A DNA stretch of 64,000 nt from Gibbula magus (GCA_936450465.1 OW388291.1:37858656-37922655); one strand, 5' to 3'. Positions 13,101 to 21,891 are shown, counted from the first letter of the stretch. A program made the numbers and translations. The notes: generated by a model from the sequence alone, not told the origin.

Positions 13101-15184
13101 ACAATGGAGATAGAGTACATGACTCAAATTGGTCAGTGTTAGAAAGTCAAGATCCATTAATGTTAACTTCTTTCTTTTAAGAATATAACTCTCCAAAGTA
13201 TGTATATTGACACTTGAAAATCACAAACTTTTACAACTTCATTTATAACCTTAGAATATTAATATGAAGCATTTATAATTGGAAGACGATATGATAAGGC
13301 CTCTTCAGTCAAACTGGCACTGTAATCCAACTTCATGTACTTGAGGAATGGGATGCCAGGAAACTAGTTTTCTTGGGATCAATTAAATGATTAAATCATA
13401 TAAGAACAGGATCCAATGACGTACTGAACCTTGTTAACTTGACTCATGTTTGCAATAAGCTTAGAGACAAAATTAAAACCAACTTAATGATAATAAGTTG
13501 TGGTAAAACAATGACTTGATCACTAACAAATTGTGAAAAGTTATATTAAATTAAGTGTCTTCTCCTTAGATGCTAGCATCCTAACTCTTAATCGCTGTTT
13601 TTAATTACCTCATTTGTAAGTGTCAATGAAAGACTGGGTCAGTGTGTTAGCTTACCTCCATAGTATATGAACATACGAGGGGAAGTCAGTAAGTTCATAG
13701 AAGTGATTATTGATACAGCCCTAAAGACATTATCGTTGATGTCATTATTGAGATAGGTCATCTGACAACAGTTTACAGACATAACCAACCCTTTCCTATC
13801 ATTTACTTGAAATTTACAGTCTGTTGAACACAGGTACCCTCCTGTTATCATGGAAAGTGTATGCATCGTGCAGTTATCACGTTTTTCACAAAAAGAGGGG
13901 TGAATGCGACCGAACTACTTAAACATATGACAAATGTGTATGGGAAAGAAGCCCCTCAATATTCTACTGTTGCAAAATGGTCAGCTGAGTTTTGCGGGAT
14001 TGCAGCTCCTTGGACGATGACCCACGGTCAGGAAGGCCTGTTGAAGCCATTACAGATGATTTTTTTGCACGGATCCAGGGCTTAATCATGTCCGATCGTA
14101 GAATAAAGGTGGACGAGATATCTTCAGAGTGTGGCATTTCTCATGGAAGTGTTTGCACCATAATTCATGAACACTTGCAAATGTCTGCAAGATGGATGCC
14201 ATGAAACCTAAATGCACAAGATCAACAACAGAGTGTTGAATCTGATTACAGGGGATGAAACACGGATTTTTCACTGGGATCCTGACACCAAGCAAGAATC
14301 CATGCAATGGAAGCGTAAGCACTTTCCTGCACCAAAGAAGTTCAGAACTCAGTCTTCTGCCGGCAGGATCATGGCGACCATTTTCACGGATTCAAGGGAT
14401 GTGATACTGACTATAAACCACCTAAATCTACAATAACAGGAGCCTTCTATGCTGACTTGTTGAAGCAATTGAGAGCGGCTATCAAGAAGAAGAGGTGCCG
14501 CATGTTAACTGATGGAGTTACGCTTCTTCATGACAACCCTCCAGTGCACATTAGTCGTATTGCAAAGGCTGCACTTCAACAATGTGGCTTTGAACAACTT
14601 AACCATCCTCACTTCAGTCCAGATCTGGCCCCAAGCGACTTCTATCTGTTTCGCAATTTTTAATCACACTTACATGATACAAGATTTGGCAATGATGATG
14701 AACTTAAGGCAGCTACCGAGGCTTGGCTGAGGGGCCAGTCAGAAGACTTCTACCGCTTCAGGGCATAGACAGTCTCAAAAACAAATGGGCAAAGTGCATT
14801 GAGGTCCAGGGACTGCAGGGAGAGTAGTTTGAAAAATAAAATCAATATCACAACCATTGGCTTCTGTTTTATATCCACTTCTATGAACTTTTTGACTTCC
14901 CCTCATAACATACGCAGATGTGACCTTTGAGATGCCAAGAATGTTGGGCAACAGTCTTAGAGAAGTAACACATTTTCCCAAATTAATGAGCTCTGATAAT
15001 AAATTAATAGACATACCTCCATGGTGACAGTCTTGTTCTGCTGGTTGTCTATCAGCCATCGGGCGAGAGTTCCGGGTGAGGTTCTGTTGGTGAGGATTAT
15101 GCTGTTCTTGGAGTTGGTGCACCATGCTGTGAACAGGTCCCTAGAGAAACCACACTGGAGGTCCGGGGTACTGGCCAGAACTAC
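1033..15184 (-). CDS. CPSF2: CPSF2 (CPSF100), C-terminal 438 residues, 12 exons, 5' partial
   Basis: Subunit of the nuclear cleavage and polyadenylation specificity factor; in the family it is the catalytically inactive partner of the CPSF73 endonuclease in pre-mRNA (and histone mRNA) 3'-end processing. Twelve minus-strand exons join with consistent phases: 15184-15017, 11414-11311, 10651-10546, 7986-7883, 7372-7318, 7135-7102, 5642-5500, 5194-5057, 4419-4248, 3688-3624, 3123-2989, 1125-1033 (1317 nt including TGA). All introns are GT-AG. Diagnostic strings: [18 protein letters not shown] (end of beta-CASP), [47 protein letters not shown] (RMMBL), [48 protein letters not shown], and the terminal [17 protein letters not shown]. 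The first exon seen begins near family residue 340; the metallo-beta-lactamase half is not in view. Seen: exons and phases. Known: family role. Confidence is high. Confidence 0.95.
1380..2835. mobile_element. Non-autonomous DNA transposon, 1.46 kb, perfect 15-bp TIRs
   Basis: Both ends carry TTAGGTCTTCAAGAC as perfect inverted copies (1380-1394 and 2821-2835), compatible with TA (or TTA/TAA) target flanks around GGTCTTCAAGAC. The 3' end also forms a local hairpin (GGTCTTCAGACATTCGTCTT...). No transposase reading frame is visible. The right part (about 2690-2760) reads as a common marine-invertebrate repeat (GATCGGACCAG, TTTTCCCGGAAAAC), followed by an AATAATAATAATAATAAG microsatellite. It fills most of the intron before the last CPSF2 exon. 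Superfamily not assigned. Confidence 0.75.
2989..3123 (-). CDS. CPSF2: CPSF2 visible exon 11
   Basis: 135 nt, phase 0 at both ends; acceptor TTCCAG, donor GTGAGT. Encodes [20 protein letters not shown] then [17 protein letters not shown], strongly conserved in CPSF100. A second CAG lies 7 nt inside the exon, but the upstream one keeps the frame and the family alignment. Confidence 0.95.
3238..3290 (+). repeat. Small dispersed repeat, copy 1 (AGAGCCATTGGCTCT hairpin)
   Basis: Carries AAAATAGAGCCATTG, which recurs at about 10006 and 11485. In this copy AGAGCCA-T-TGGCTCT is a perfect palindrome. All three copies are in CPSF2 introns and in the same orientation. Identity unknown. Confidence 0.5.
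3624..3688 (-). CDS. CPSF2: CPSF2 visible exon 10
   Basis: 65 nt; acceptor TTAAAG, donor GTAAGT. AT completes an Asp codon with G of the previous exon. Encodes [20 protein letters not shown] plus Q, corresponding to the acidic stretch and the PTLEPLPP-like segment of vertebrate proteins. Confidence 0.92.
4248..4419 (-). CDS. CPSF2: CPSF2 visible exon 9
   Basis: 172 nt; acceptor CCACAG, donor GTAAG after one G. Encodes [20 protein letters not shown], then [10 protein letters not shown], then a less conserved stretch rich in acidic and Lys residues. ELAWIDG is diagnostic for the CPSF100 C-terminal domain. The intron before it carries a decayed SINE. Confidence 0.95.
4797..5012 (-). repeat. Decayed tRNA-derived SINE
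   Basis: Collinear with the better SINE at 27428-27747: shared landmarks include CTGCAGTGGCACC, TGTAGCATTG, ACCCTAACCATACTGC, ACAT/CAGTTCTC plus AGCAGA, and the tRNA relic ACCTCTTGATCCAAA. Heavily mutated and missing the tail end. Lies in the CPSF2 intron between visible exons 8 and 9, same strand as the gene. Confidence 0.65.
5057..5194 (-). CDS. CPSF2: CPSF2 visible exon 8
   Basis: 138 nt, phase 0 at both ends; acceptor TTCTAG, donor GTAAGT. Encodes [20 protein letters not shown] through [10 protein letters not shown]. The LVRG and THIYQ-like strings follow RMMBL in CPSF100 proteins. Confidence 0.94.
5500..5642 (-). CDS. CPSF2: CPSF2 visible exon 7 (RMMBL segment)
   Basis: 143 nt; acceptor CTGCAG, donor GTAAG, begins in phase 1 and ends in phase 0. 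Encodes [20 protein letters not shown], then [19 protein letters not shown] and KPKQL. FEGRSDG is the RMMBL (RNA-metabolising metallo-beta-lactamase) signature of CPSF100. The upstream intron contains the foldback element at 6416-6902. Confidence 0.95.
6416..6902. mobile_element. Foldback (inverted-repeat) element, about 155-bp arms
   Basis: Left arm 6416-6570 and right arm 6748-6902 are near-complementary (roughly 90% by eye), separated by about 177 bp. Shared strings include GCATCAAAATGCACACATAA, GGATGCGAAATGAAAGATGC and CGCAACACTGTGA. In a CPSF2 intron transcript the arms would form a long imperfect double-stranded hairpin. The arms contain repeated GATGCRAA-like words. No transposase; a reading frame at 6503-6805 merely crosses the loop. 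Most like a foldback/MITE. Confidence 0.85.
7102..7135 (-). CDS. CPSF2: CPSF2 visible exon 6 (34-nt micro-exon)
   Basis: Only 34 nt: acceptor TTTCAG, donor GTAAG after a single G. Encodes [11 protein letters not shown] plus the first base of an Asp codon. It is supported mainly by the phases of its neighbours: without it the frame between exons 5 and 7 does not close. The region it encodes is poorly conserved in the family. Confidence 0.85.
7318..7372 (-). CDS. CPSF2: CPSF2 visible exon 5
   Basis: 55 nt micro-exon; acceptor TTATAG, donor GTAAGT. The leading A completes an Arg codon with AG from the previous exon. Encodes [18 protein letters not shown], aligning with the PEDF segment after the GEII motif in the family. 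Confidence 0.9.
7883..7986 (-). CDS. CPSF2: CPSF2 visible exon 4
   Basis: 104 nt; acceptor TTTTAG, donor GTCAGA, starts in phase 0 and ends in phase 2. Encodes [20 protein letters not shown] and [13 protein letters not shown], among the most conserved strings of CPSF100. The preceding intron (7987-10545) contains a 242-bp hAT-type MITE. Confidence 0.95.
9658..9899. mobile_element. Short hAT-type MITE, 242 bp
   Basis: Terminal inverted repeats CAGGGTTCATA at both ends (9658-9668 and 9889-9899) with flanks ACATGTCT (9650-9657) and ATTTGTCT (9900-9907), a plausible 8-bp target duplication with two mismatches. The interior has the CCATGACTTTTATTCC / CATGACTTTTCCATTACTTT words typical of this group. 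Related to the larger relic at 41103-42459 by its GTTCATA ends and the 'ttccatgact/ttcaaggac' interior. In a CPSF2 intron. Confidence 0.7.
10006..10065 (+). repeat. Small dispersed repeat, copy 2
   Basis: AAAAATAGAGCCATTGACTT followed by a GCAGCTCAATTAGT segment, closely matching the copy at 11485. See the copy at 3238. Confidence 0.5.
10546..10651 (-). CDS. CPSF2: CPSF2 visible exon 3 (acidic linker)
   Basis: 106 nt; acceptor CACAG, donor GTAGGT, ends in phase 0. Encodes the Asp/Glu/Ser-rich linker [20 protein letters not shown] then [16 protein letters not shown] is a recognisable family string. Frame is fixed by the CT|A junction with the preceding exon. Confidence 0.92.
11311..11414 (-). 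CDS. CPSF2: CPSF2 visible exon 2
   Basis: 104 nt; acceptor TACCAG, donor GTGAGT, ending in phase 2 (CT joins A of the next exon to make Leu). Encodes [20 protein letters not shown] followed by a charged helix-like stretch, matching the family's basic segment after the beta-CASP domain. The intron before it (11415-15016) holds the mariner copy and an old SINE. Confidence 0.93.
11485..11545 (+). repeat. Small dispersed repeat, copy 3
   Basis: AAAAATAGAGCCATTGACTC followed by TGTAGCTCATCAAGTATTGC. Lies 71 bp upstream (in transcript sense) of CPSF2 visible exon 2. See the copy at 3238. Confidence 0.5.
12229..12750 (-). repeat. Old, expanded SINE relic
   Basis: Begins with the tail-like TTTAATGCTGTTTTCAAGAG (compare TTTAACGCCGCTTTCAAGAG at 27450), continues with CACGGCAGGGAAAGCCTGCA, and ends with a tRNA B-box relic GGATTTGAACATAGACCTC followed by TTTTAATCCAG. 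Same order and strand as the SINE at 27428-27747 but longer, so probably interrupted by insertions. In a CPSF2 intron. Confidence 0.5.
13676..14905 (+). mobile_element. mariner-family transposon, 1230 bp, inactive
   Basis: 30-bp terminal inverted repeats at 13676-13705 and 14876-14905 match at 27 of 30 positions (core GAGGGGAAGTCA and AGTTCATAGAAGTG), flanked by TA on both sides (13674-13675, 14906-14907). Length and TA flanks are as expected for a mariner. The interior carries a broken transposase on the plus strand. Inserted in the CPSF2 intron between visible exons 1 and 2, opposite to the gene. Confidence 0.95.
13852..14826 (+). pseudogene. mariner transposase, frameshifted and deleted
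   Basis: Recognisable pieces in order: [20 protein letters not shown] (N-terminal HTH), [20 protein letters not shown] [26 protein letters not shown], then after a stop and a deletion [83 protein letters not shown], and [10 protein letters not shown] before TAG at 14824-14826. The three acidic catalytic positions of the DDD triad ([19 protein letters not shown]) can be read, but in different frames. At least three frameshifts, internal stops and a missing stretch before GDET make it dead. Confidence 0.93.
15017..15184 (-). CDS. CPSF2: CPSF2 visible exon 1 (end of beta-CASP domain)
   Basis: 168 nt, phase 0 at both ends: acceptor CTGCAG before GTA-GTT-CTG, donor GTATG after ATG-GAG. Encodes 56 residues starting [18 protein letters not shown] and containing [18 protein letters not shown]. 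This is the end of the beta-CASP region. Its acceptor edge is one arm of the 83-bp tandem repeat just upstream. Earlier exons were not found. Confidence 0.95.
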
Positions 15185-15453
15185 CTGCAGGTGCAAGAAG
15201 AACTATATAGTGATTGGCATTATAATTTAATTTTTTGCACAGTAGTCAGGCTATTGACCAGAACAATCTGGAGGTAGAAGAAGAACTATACAGTGATTGG
15301 CATTATAATTTAATGTTTTGCACAGTAGTCAGGCTATTGACCAGAACAATCTGGAGGTAGAAGAAGAACTATACAGAGATTGGCATTATAACTTAATCTA
15401 TCACGCACAAGTCTGGGTATTGATGAGAACAATCTGAAGATACAAGAAAGAAA
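15160..15453 (-). repeat. CPSF2: 83-bp tandem repeat overlapping a CPSF2 splice acceptor
   Basis: GATTGGCATTATAA recurs at 15212, 15295 and 15378 (period 83). Each unit includes a word like ATTGACCAGAACAATCTGGA, whose homologue in the first unit is the start of CPSF2 visible exon 1 and its acceptor (CTGGCCAGAACTACCTGCAG). About 3.5 units; the last (15400-15453) is the most diverged. On the minus strand each unit therefore shows an acceptor-like AG followed by ATTGTTCTGGTCAATAGC, a decayed copy of the exon start. Confidence 0.85.
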
Positions 15454-16223
15454 ACAGGAAGCTACTGATTCCATCTATAGCAGGAAAAGCAGGTGAACGA
15501 AATTAGAATTTAAGTTAAAGCAACTGAAGTGGACAGCGCACCCCTCAATCTGAAACAACACTTGTATATCATTTGCGCCTTCTTTCTATGGATTTAATGA
15601 TACCATCAATACATCTCTAATTAACTATAATCTCGTTTATAAAAACAAACAATGTTTAAGAAGAAGAACTTATTTCAAGATCTACCGTGATCAAGAACTA
15701 GTGCCAATAGATCAGATCAAAAGGTAAAAGCTTTTTATAAAAGTCTAACATCTACCACATTCTTTGTCTAATTTTGAACTAGAAGAAAAGGTAGATAGTA
15801 CAATCCTTAAATATATATTTTAACTTTCATCTCAATGAATGCTTCAAATTATCCTTATTGCAAAACCGAATTGTTTCGATCTCAAAGAAGTCACTAACTG
15901 TCAAGGCAACCAGATGTGATGAATTGCAGTTATTATATGTATTTACATTGTGGTATCATTATACTGCTTCTGGGTCAGTGTGGTATAGGCATAATGATTG
16001 ATCTGATAATTTGGTTAAATACGCTTGGTACAAATCACCCTATATATTATTGTAATCATAATTACTTGGTTCAGACAGCAATTAGTCACAGACGCCTGCT
16101 AACATGTAACCAAATCCTTGAGAAATGTTTTCTTTCTTGACACTGACATACACTAACGCATTTTTCATTATTTACATGATAGTTATCTTGAGTTTGCGAC
16201 AGATAAAATAAATATTATATATA
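15454..16223. other. No gene recognised (possible CPSF2 upstream intron)
   Basis: AT-rich, non-repetitive at my resolution. I searched by eye for the CPSF2 exon that should precede VVLAS and did not find it here. Confidence 0.4.
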
Positions 16224-16947
16224 CAGGTGGAATTTAATTTAGCAACACCCACATTTTTGTCCAGCAAAATCATTCCGATAAGAAAGAAGACAAAGTGGAA
16301 AACAGTTAGTGTTATTTGGTAGAATAATATAACATAGCAGTGTTGAAACGAAAGTTCACTCAACTCAACAAACTTGGTATTTTGGTTAAAAATTTTGACG
16401 AAAGTCACTCGTTGTAAGCAATATGAAACTCACAAAATCATAAATGTCATATTCAATAGAATTGCCTTAATGAACCAATACAGTCAGTATTTATAGTATT
16501 GGCTTATGTTAATTGAAAAGAAGTGATTAATTAACAGATTGAACTAAAAAAAAACTCAAATTTATTCATACGTCCTATGGTTGTAGGCTTTTTCTCAATT
16601 ATTGTTAAAAAAGGGCTAAACAGTTTAATGTCTAGCTAGCTTCTTATTGTGCATGATAAAGATGTTTTGATGTATGAATGACAACTTGATATAAATTAAT
16701 TCTATATTTTGTAGTGTACTTTCTCTCCTATGTCAACAGTTATTTTGACTTAACATTCAGTACCAGCACATTTTTAAAATATATTTTCATAAAATTTGCA
16801 TATGGTCAAGTTTTATTTCAATGAATTAGTAAAAAAATAAGCAATTCTTATGTCTGGGGAGATAAAATCAGTAAATTTATCCTAACAATCCCAGAGCACC
16901 AAATTTCAGTTTATAAACTAGGGTGTTGCTTAATTAATTTCCAAGTG
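16224..16947. mobile_element. TA-flanked MITE, 724 bp (Tc1/mariner-like ends)
   Basis: 27-bp TIRs at 16224-16250 and 16921-16947 agree at 23 positions, with an inner core of AGCAACACCC / GGGTGTTGCT, flanked by TA at 16222-16223 and 16948-16949. No transposase is visible in the interior. TA flanks and end length suggest a non-autonomous Tc1/mariner-type element. Confidence 0.75.
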
Positions 16948-17472
16948 TATATAATGAACTAAAACCACAAGCGCATATCAAGGAATTTGCAAAAGGGATG
17001 GGAAGGGGGGATGATGGTTGTAAATAAGTATAAGTTTTGAAAATATATCTTCATATATAATTCAAAGTGAGGAAAATACTTTTTTACGAGCATCAGTACC
17101 AAGTCATTAACAGACAGGCAAGAGGCCATCTTGCACTAAGTTCTCTAAGCCTAAGGTGACTGTCACTTTACCTCAATCTTATTTCTTTAGACTAAAAAGC
17201 CTTCCGTAATGTATACCTCATCCACTTGCACAAAGTTTTGTTAAATCAAGGATATCATTAACCCATAGTGACAACATTAGTTCCAATGCCCTCAAGACTT
17301 TAAAAGCATATTTGTGGTATTGAATCCGTGTTTAAAATATAAAACCCTTATTGGCTTCAGGGTCAATTATATTTCCTGCAGTCTAATGCTAAAATTGTAT
17401 TATTTTGAAATATATATGCTTAAATGCTTGAAGAAAGAAACACTATCTCCTGAAATATCTTATGCTGAGCCA

Positions 17473-17742
17473 TCGCTTGGTGACATTGCCATCCCTTGTT
17501 GACATTGCCATCCCTTGTTGACATTGCCATCCCTTGTTGACATTGCCATCCCTTGGTGACATTGCCATCCCTTGGTGACATTGCCATCCCTTGTTGACAT
17601 TGCCATCCTTTGGTGACATTGCCATCCCTTAATGTTGACATTGCCATCCCTTGGTGACATTGCCATCCCTTGTTGACATTGCCATCCCTTGGTGGCATTG
17701 CAATCCCTTGGTGACATTGCCATCCCTTTGTGACATTTACCA
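17473..17742. repeat. 19-bp minisatellite, about 14 units
   Basis: Unit TGACATTGCCATCCCTTGT (19 bp; T/G variation at the last position), regular from about 17480 to 17738 with one 3-nt insertion near 17631 (AATGTTGACA). Because 19 is not a multiple of 3, all minus-strand frames stay open and give the same 19-residue cycle (RDGNVNKGWQCQQGMAMST); these are not genes. Confidence 0.95.
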
Positions 17743-20480
17743 AATATAACATGTCAACTAAGGAGGTTATGCACAATTAGCCAGGGATTTTTATTATTAC
17801 AAACAGAATACCTCTACAAGTTAAATATAACATACTACTTGACAAATTCAACCAATATCAAAGGATGGATGTATCAGAGCTTCACTGGATAAAGTGATGA
17901 TGAATTGAACAGTGTAACCACAAACTATTGCTGAGCCACAATTGATTGCGCCATTCAACATTAAAACGTCATCTAATTCGTCTACATGGGATAGTTGTCT
18001 CATTGATATCCATTAAACCAGAGAATCTTATAAAAAAACAACTTTGCCAAGAGTACCAGGGGATTTTGTCCGCCCATCAACACAACAACATCAGACACCT
18101 AGCAATGGGATTCTTTGTCAATAAATCAACAGACAAATCTCCTTTACGTTCTTTATTGAAGTTTATACTATGAAGGTTGCCAGTGATGAAAGCACTTACA
18201 GAAGACTGCAAAAGAATTCCATTGATTAACGAGACAAGAAACTGTTGAGTTGTTGACCACAACTAATCAATCAAAGACAATCTCATGGCAAGATGTAAGC
18301 TTAGATCCGCTCCACCTGCTCAAGATTACTGAATGATGTACAGACATTTACAAACTTCTTGTTACTGATAAACCAGAAACATGCATTGACGTGACATAGA
18401 GTTTAACACACCCTATATCACTTCAAAGGTTACTGGAGAAAGCCTGCGACAACGTGGTTATGCTTTGTGGTACTGTTCTTATTATCCAAATCAATTAGCT
18501 CTGATTAAAAATTTGGAACTTGGACTGGGACAGTCTGACGAAAGTCTCTACAGCAGACAAAGTTTCTTAGTTCCTTGAATACATGTTGAACCACTTACGA
18601 CTGCACTGATGCTTCAAGTGGTTTGGACAATTTTTAAGTGAGAGCAAAGTTGACAGGATCACCCAAATTGTAGGTTTTATAACATCAACAAACTTTTACA
18701 AAAGCAGTTTCATCAAATCTAATTGGCAGACAACACTCATAATTACCAAATATTTTTTAACAGTCTGAACATAATTTCTTCTTATCTGATTACTAAACAA
18801 GATTCTAAAGAACCAATACTATATACTCAGTTTCTTGACAGCTACAAGCAAGACCATGGCTGTCTATTAAACTGGGATAGAAGTAGATTCTCTCTGCAAG
18901 CAATTAGACCAGGCAGAAATCTGATAAGCACCATTTTATGAATTAATCATCAATTCATCAGCACATGCAGTGGGGTAGATAAACACTGGACGGCAGACAT
19001 TGAACATTGTCCAGAAGCATGTTATATCAGAAAGAGTTGTACAACAGTACAGAACAAATATCACGGATGACATCTTTCTTGTAAGACACATTTGTTGGTT
19101 ATTCATAGTCAGTTCAAGTGAATCATGGGGAGAGTTTAAATAAATTTAAAGAATTAATCAAAATTATGAATATGTTAAATATGACATAATAAACTAAAGA
19201 TATTCTTCATAACTGATGAGTTTATCATGTTTCTTAATTCCAAATTTGGGGTATATAATATTTGGAAATTGGTTATTTAAAGCTTTAGTGTGAGACATTC
19301 AAAATGTCCATGGTTAATAGGTTTTGTTAAATGAATATAACTATGGACATTTACTGCATGTTCTGTTGTATTTGAACCAAGTATTTGAGAGATTGTGATG
19401 AAAACATAAGCATGTTCCTCATGCATGTGATATCTTAAACAGTTAATTGACATAATTTAATGAAGCTTTAGCATGACCAAATTGAAACATTTAAAGCATA
19501 TTTTAAAACTCTAAGTTTTACAACTGCAAAGAATGCTATATACAATCATGTCACACATAGGGTCAACAAAGAAGCCCATGTGTTCCAAACCAAACTAAAA
19601 ATGGAAAACGTGTTCAACTACAATAATGCCTCCTGAGATTTACGCAAGTTAAGTATCACATGAGTGAAAGTCAAGTTTTACATGTTACAGACACGCCATC
19701 TATCCCTGGAGTTGATCACAATACAGGAAACAAAAGAGATTGCAGGAGCTAAACAAGAAACGACACTCAGCGTTAGCTGTTTAACATCATTGAGAGGATT
19801 GAGTTGAAAAAAACTTGCCTGATTGTCTTAGTGTGAAATCTGACGAATATCATTTGGAAAAGAGGATAACTGAAGCTATTTTGATGACAAAGGTTACACG
19901 GGTCAATGAAAACATAGTGGATCGAAGAATAATAAAAAAAATTAAAAACAAGCCAAAGTATTCTTGATTAATCCACTTGGCCGTTGTTAACCCAGCATTT
20001 TAACTAAAAGGTAGAGAGCGGATACTTCTGTACAAGAAACAGGGAAGTAATCTGTTATTAATACACTCAATGCCGTTAAATATGCAATACCTAATTTCAA
20101 GAAACATATCTGGTAAACTGTTTCTTTGTCTTTCCTATGTGAAGGCACATAGTCGACACGTGTGCTTGGACTCCTTTCATGGAGTTCTGGGTTTAAACCA
20201 ATATCAGTTCTTGGTAATGAACTTTGCTCGTGCAAACACACCTGTCTTTTTTCAAGATTTTAAGCATCCCCATGTCACACGTTTTGCATGTGCATTCCCT
20301 GCACTCTGTGCCTTTAAGTACAGATGAACATTTGAACATGCACCACTTTGATACAAGAGTGCTCTGAGAGCACAAGAACCCCCAGGTTCCTTATTCTCCA
20401 AATAAGCAGTTTAAATGTAATGGTAATTTAAGAAAGATTATATCTTATTTAGATCTGCATTTATCGTGAGATGGTCTTTA
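17743..20480. other. No gene established; possible decayed transposase fragments
   Basis: An open stretch at 17946-18173 (+) begins with RHSTLKRHLIRLHG, which resembles the zinc-finger-proximal STLKRH segment of hAT-type or ZBED-like proteins, and a second at 18723-18941 (+) has no recognised motif. Stops and frameshifts lie between. I cannot support an assignment beyond a possible degenerate mobile-element gene. The rest is AT-rich with no recognised feature. Confidence 0.25.
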
Positions 20481-20760
20481 ATCAGCTTGAAAATAATGAC
20501 ATTGTCTGAATGACCTATTAAAATAAATAAGCATGTAAAATATCGAAGACTTATCACCAATCAATAAAAAGTTATAGCCATGGTTAAGTTTCTCACAAAA
20601 TGGATCCGACATCGAGGTCAACGTCACAAGGTCAAAGGTTTTAATCTCAGTGTGTGACATCGGAAACATAACATTTTCAAATGCTGATGAATTAAAAGTT
20701 ACTGTAAGTCTGAAATTGGAAAGCCAAGTGCCATAAGTCAAGAGCCATAACTGTGAAGAT
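20480..20760. repeat. Probable interspersed repeat, unclassified
   Basis: Contains phrases of the marine-invertebrate repeat style (AAAAAGTTATAGCCATGG, CACAAGGTCAAAGG), immediately left of the Tc1 relic. No clear ends found. Confidence 0.3.
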
Positions 20761-20829
20761 ATCAATCCGATCGGTCCAAAAAAACGTATGTGTATTACCG
20801 ATGTACACCCAAAGCTTGTGTAAAGTTTC

Positions 20830-21265
20830 AGAAAGATTGATCAATTACATGGAAACAGGATGCTTCATAGGTAAAGCTGTCGCCAGACACTTTCATGTCA
20901 ATTCATCCACCATGTTTGTCTCCGACAACGTTTCCACACCACTGGAAGAGTTACAGATTGACCGGAACTGGTGCGCCACTTGTCAACACCGCTGCTCAAG
21001 ATCGTAACATTCGACTACAGCACTTGCGCAACAGCTTCCAATCACCTACTGCTACTGCAAGAGGAACTGTTGAAAAATGGAAACTTCAGATCAGTCCTCA
21101 AACAGTGTGAAGACGCCTTGTTGCTTTGGAGTAACGCCAAGAACTGTTTCAGAGATGACACAGGCATTCCAGAAGCATGTATTGAGACATCTGTGCCAGT
21201 CAATGCCTCAGCGAATGCAGGTATGTGTTAGAGCTCAGGACATACCCGATATTGACTTCAGCTGA
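20830..21265 (+). pseudogene. Tc1-like transposase relic with the catalytic core deleted
   Basis: N-terminal half: LINYMETGCFIGKAVARHFH and VNSSTMF (first helix-turn-helix), then, after frame changes, TAAQDRNIRLQHLRNSFQSP and TATARGTVEKWKLQISPQTV (second HTH of Tc1 proteins; ends 21108 at TGA). Remains of the RRL...FQR-like segment follow, then directly RHLCQSMPQRMQVCVRAQD (about 21184-21240), which is the extreme C-terminal string of Tc1 transposases. The DDE/D core, normally about 150 residues between these parts, is absent. Shortened, frameshifted, dead. TIRs not found. Confidence 0.8.
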
Positions 21266-21891
21266 CCCCTGCCTTGAGTCATGGTTCTCTGAAGTTCCAG
21301 TTTTGTGCACTTGAAATGAATTCTTTCATGAAATTATCCATAGATGCCTGTTATCTAGATTTTGTCAAATGATACGTACATTTGTTTAACAATATTGCAG
21401 TAAATAAACTTTGGATCTGAAACTGTGTTTTTAATGGCGTTGAGTATACTACTAAAAATATTTCTGAAAAACAAAAGTTTGGACTTTCTTAACTTATTTG
21501 TTCTTGAGTCACTGATATTGCTAACACAACACAATATTTGCTAGAAATTTCTATTCTGAAGACAGCCACTAATTAGTACAAGTGTTTGCCTGGTCAGTCT
21601 GATTAGATCCTTTTTCACTCAGAATTAGTCCTTTCAGTTCTTGGAGCTCGTCTGAAGCTCCTGAAGAGACATCAGTTTGATTCGCCATAATGAACTTTAT
21701 TGAAAATCCCACACACTTTCTCTACAAGTAGGTACGTACCTCACCCGTGTGTCTTCCAGTAAACAAATCACACCATTATATGTGATACACCAACCTTACA
21801 TAGCAAAATCAAATATAACGTGACTTGTGTTATTTGAAAGACCATTATTTGGAATAAGACTTACACAATCTAAAATATAAAAGAACATGAT

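Noticed and set aside
13639..13664. Possible extra CPSF2 exon end (ATGGAG before GTAAGC) next to the mariner
   Set aside because: Resembles the true exon end ATGGAG|GTATG at 15017, but the flanking exons join in phase and in family alignment without it.
14775..15230. ORFs around CPSF2 visible exon 1 on either strand (116, 79, 69 codons)
   Set aside because: One minus frame is the exon plus read-through into intron; the others are shadow frames.
17480..17738. CRISPR-like array
   Set aside because: Units abut with no unique spacers; it is a simple minisatellite in a eukaryotic genome.
17420..17776. 118-codon minus-strand frame with repeats (GMAMST, KGWQC)
   Set aside because: Entirely the 19-bp minisatellite; all three frames read the same repeated peptide.
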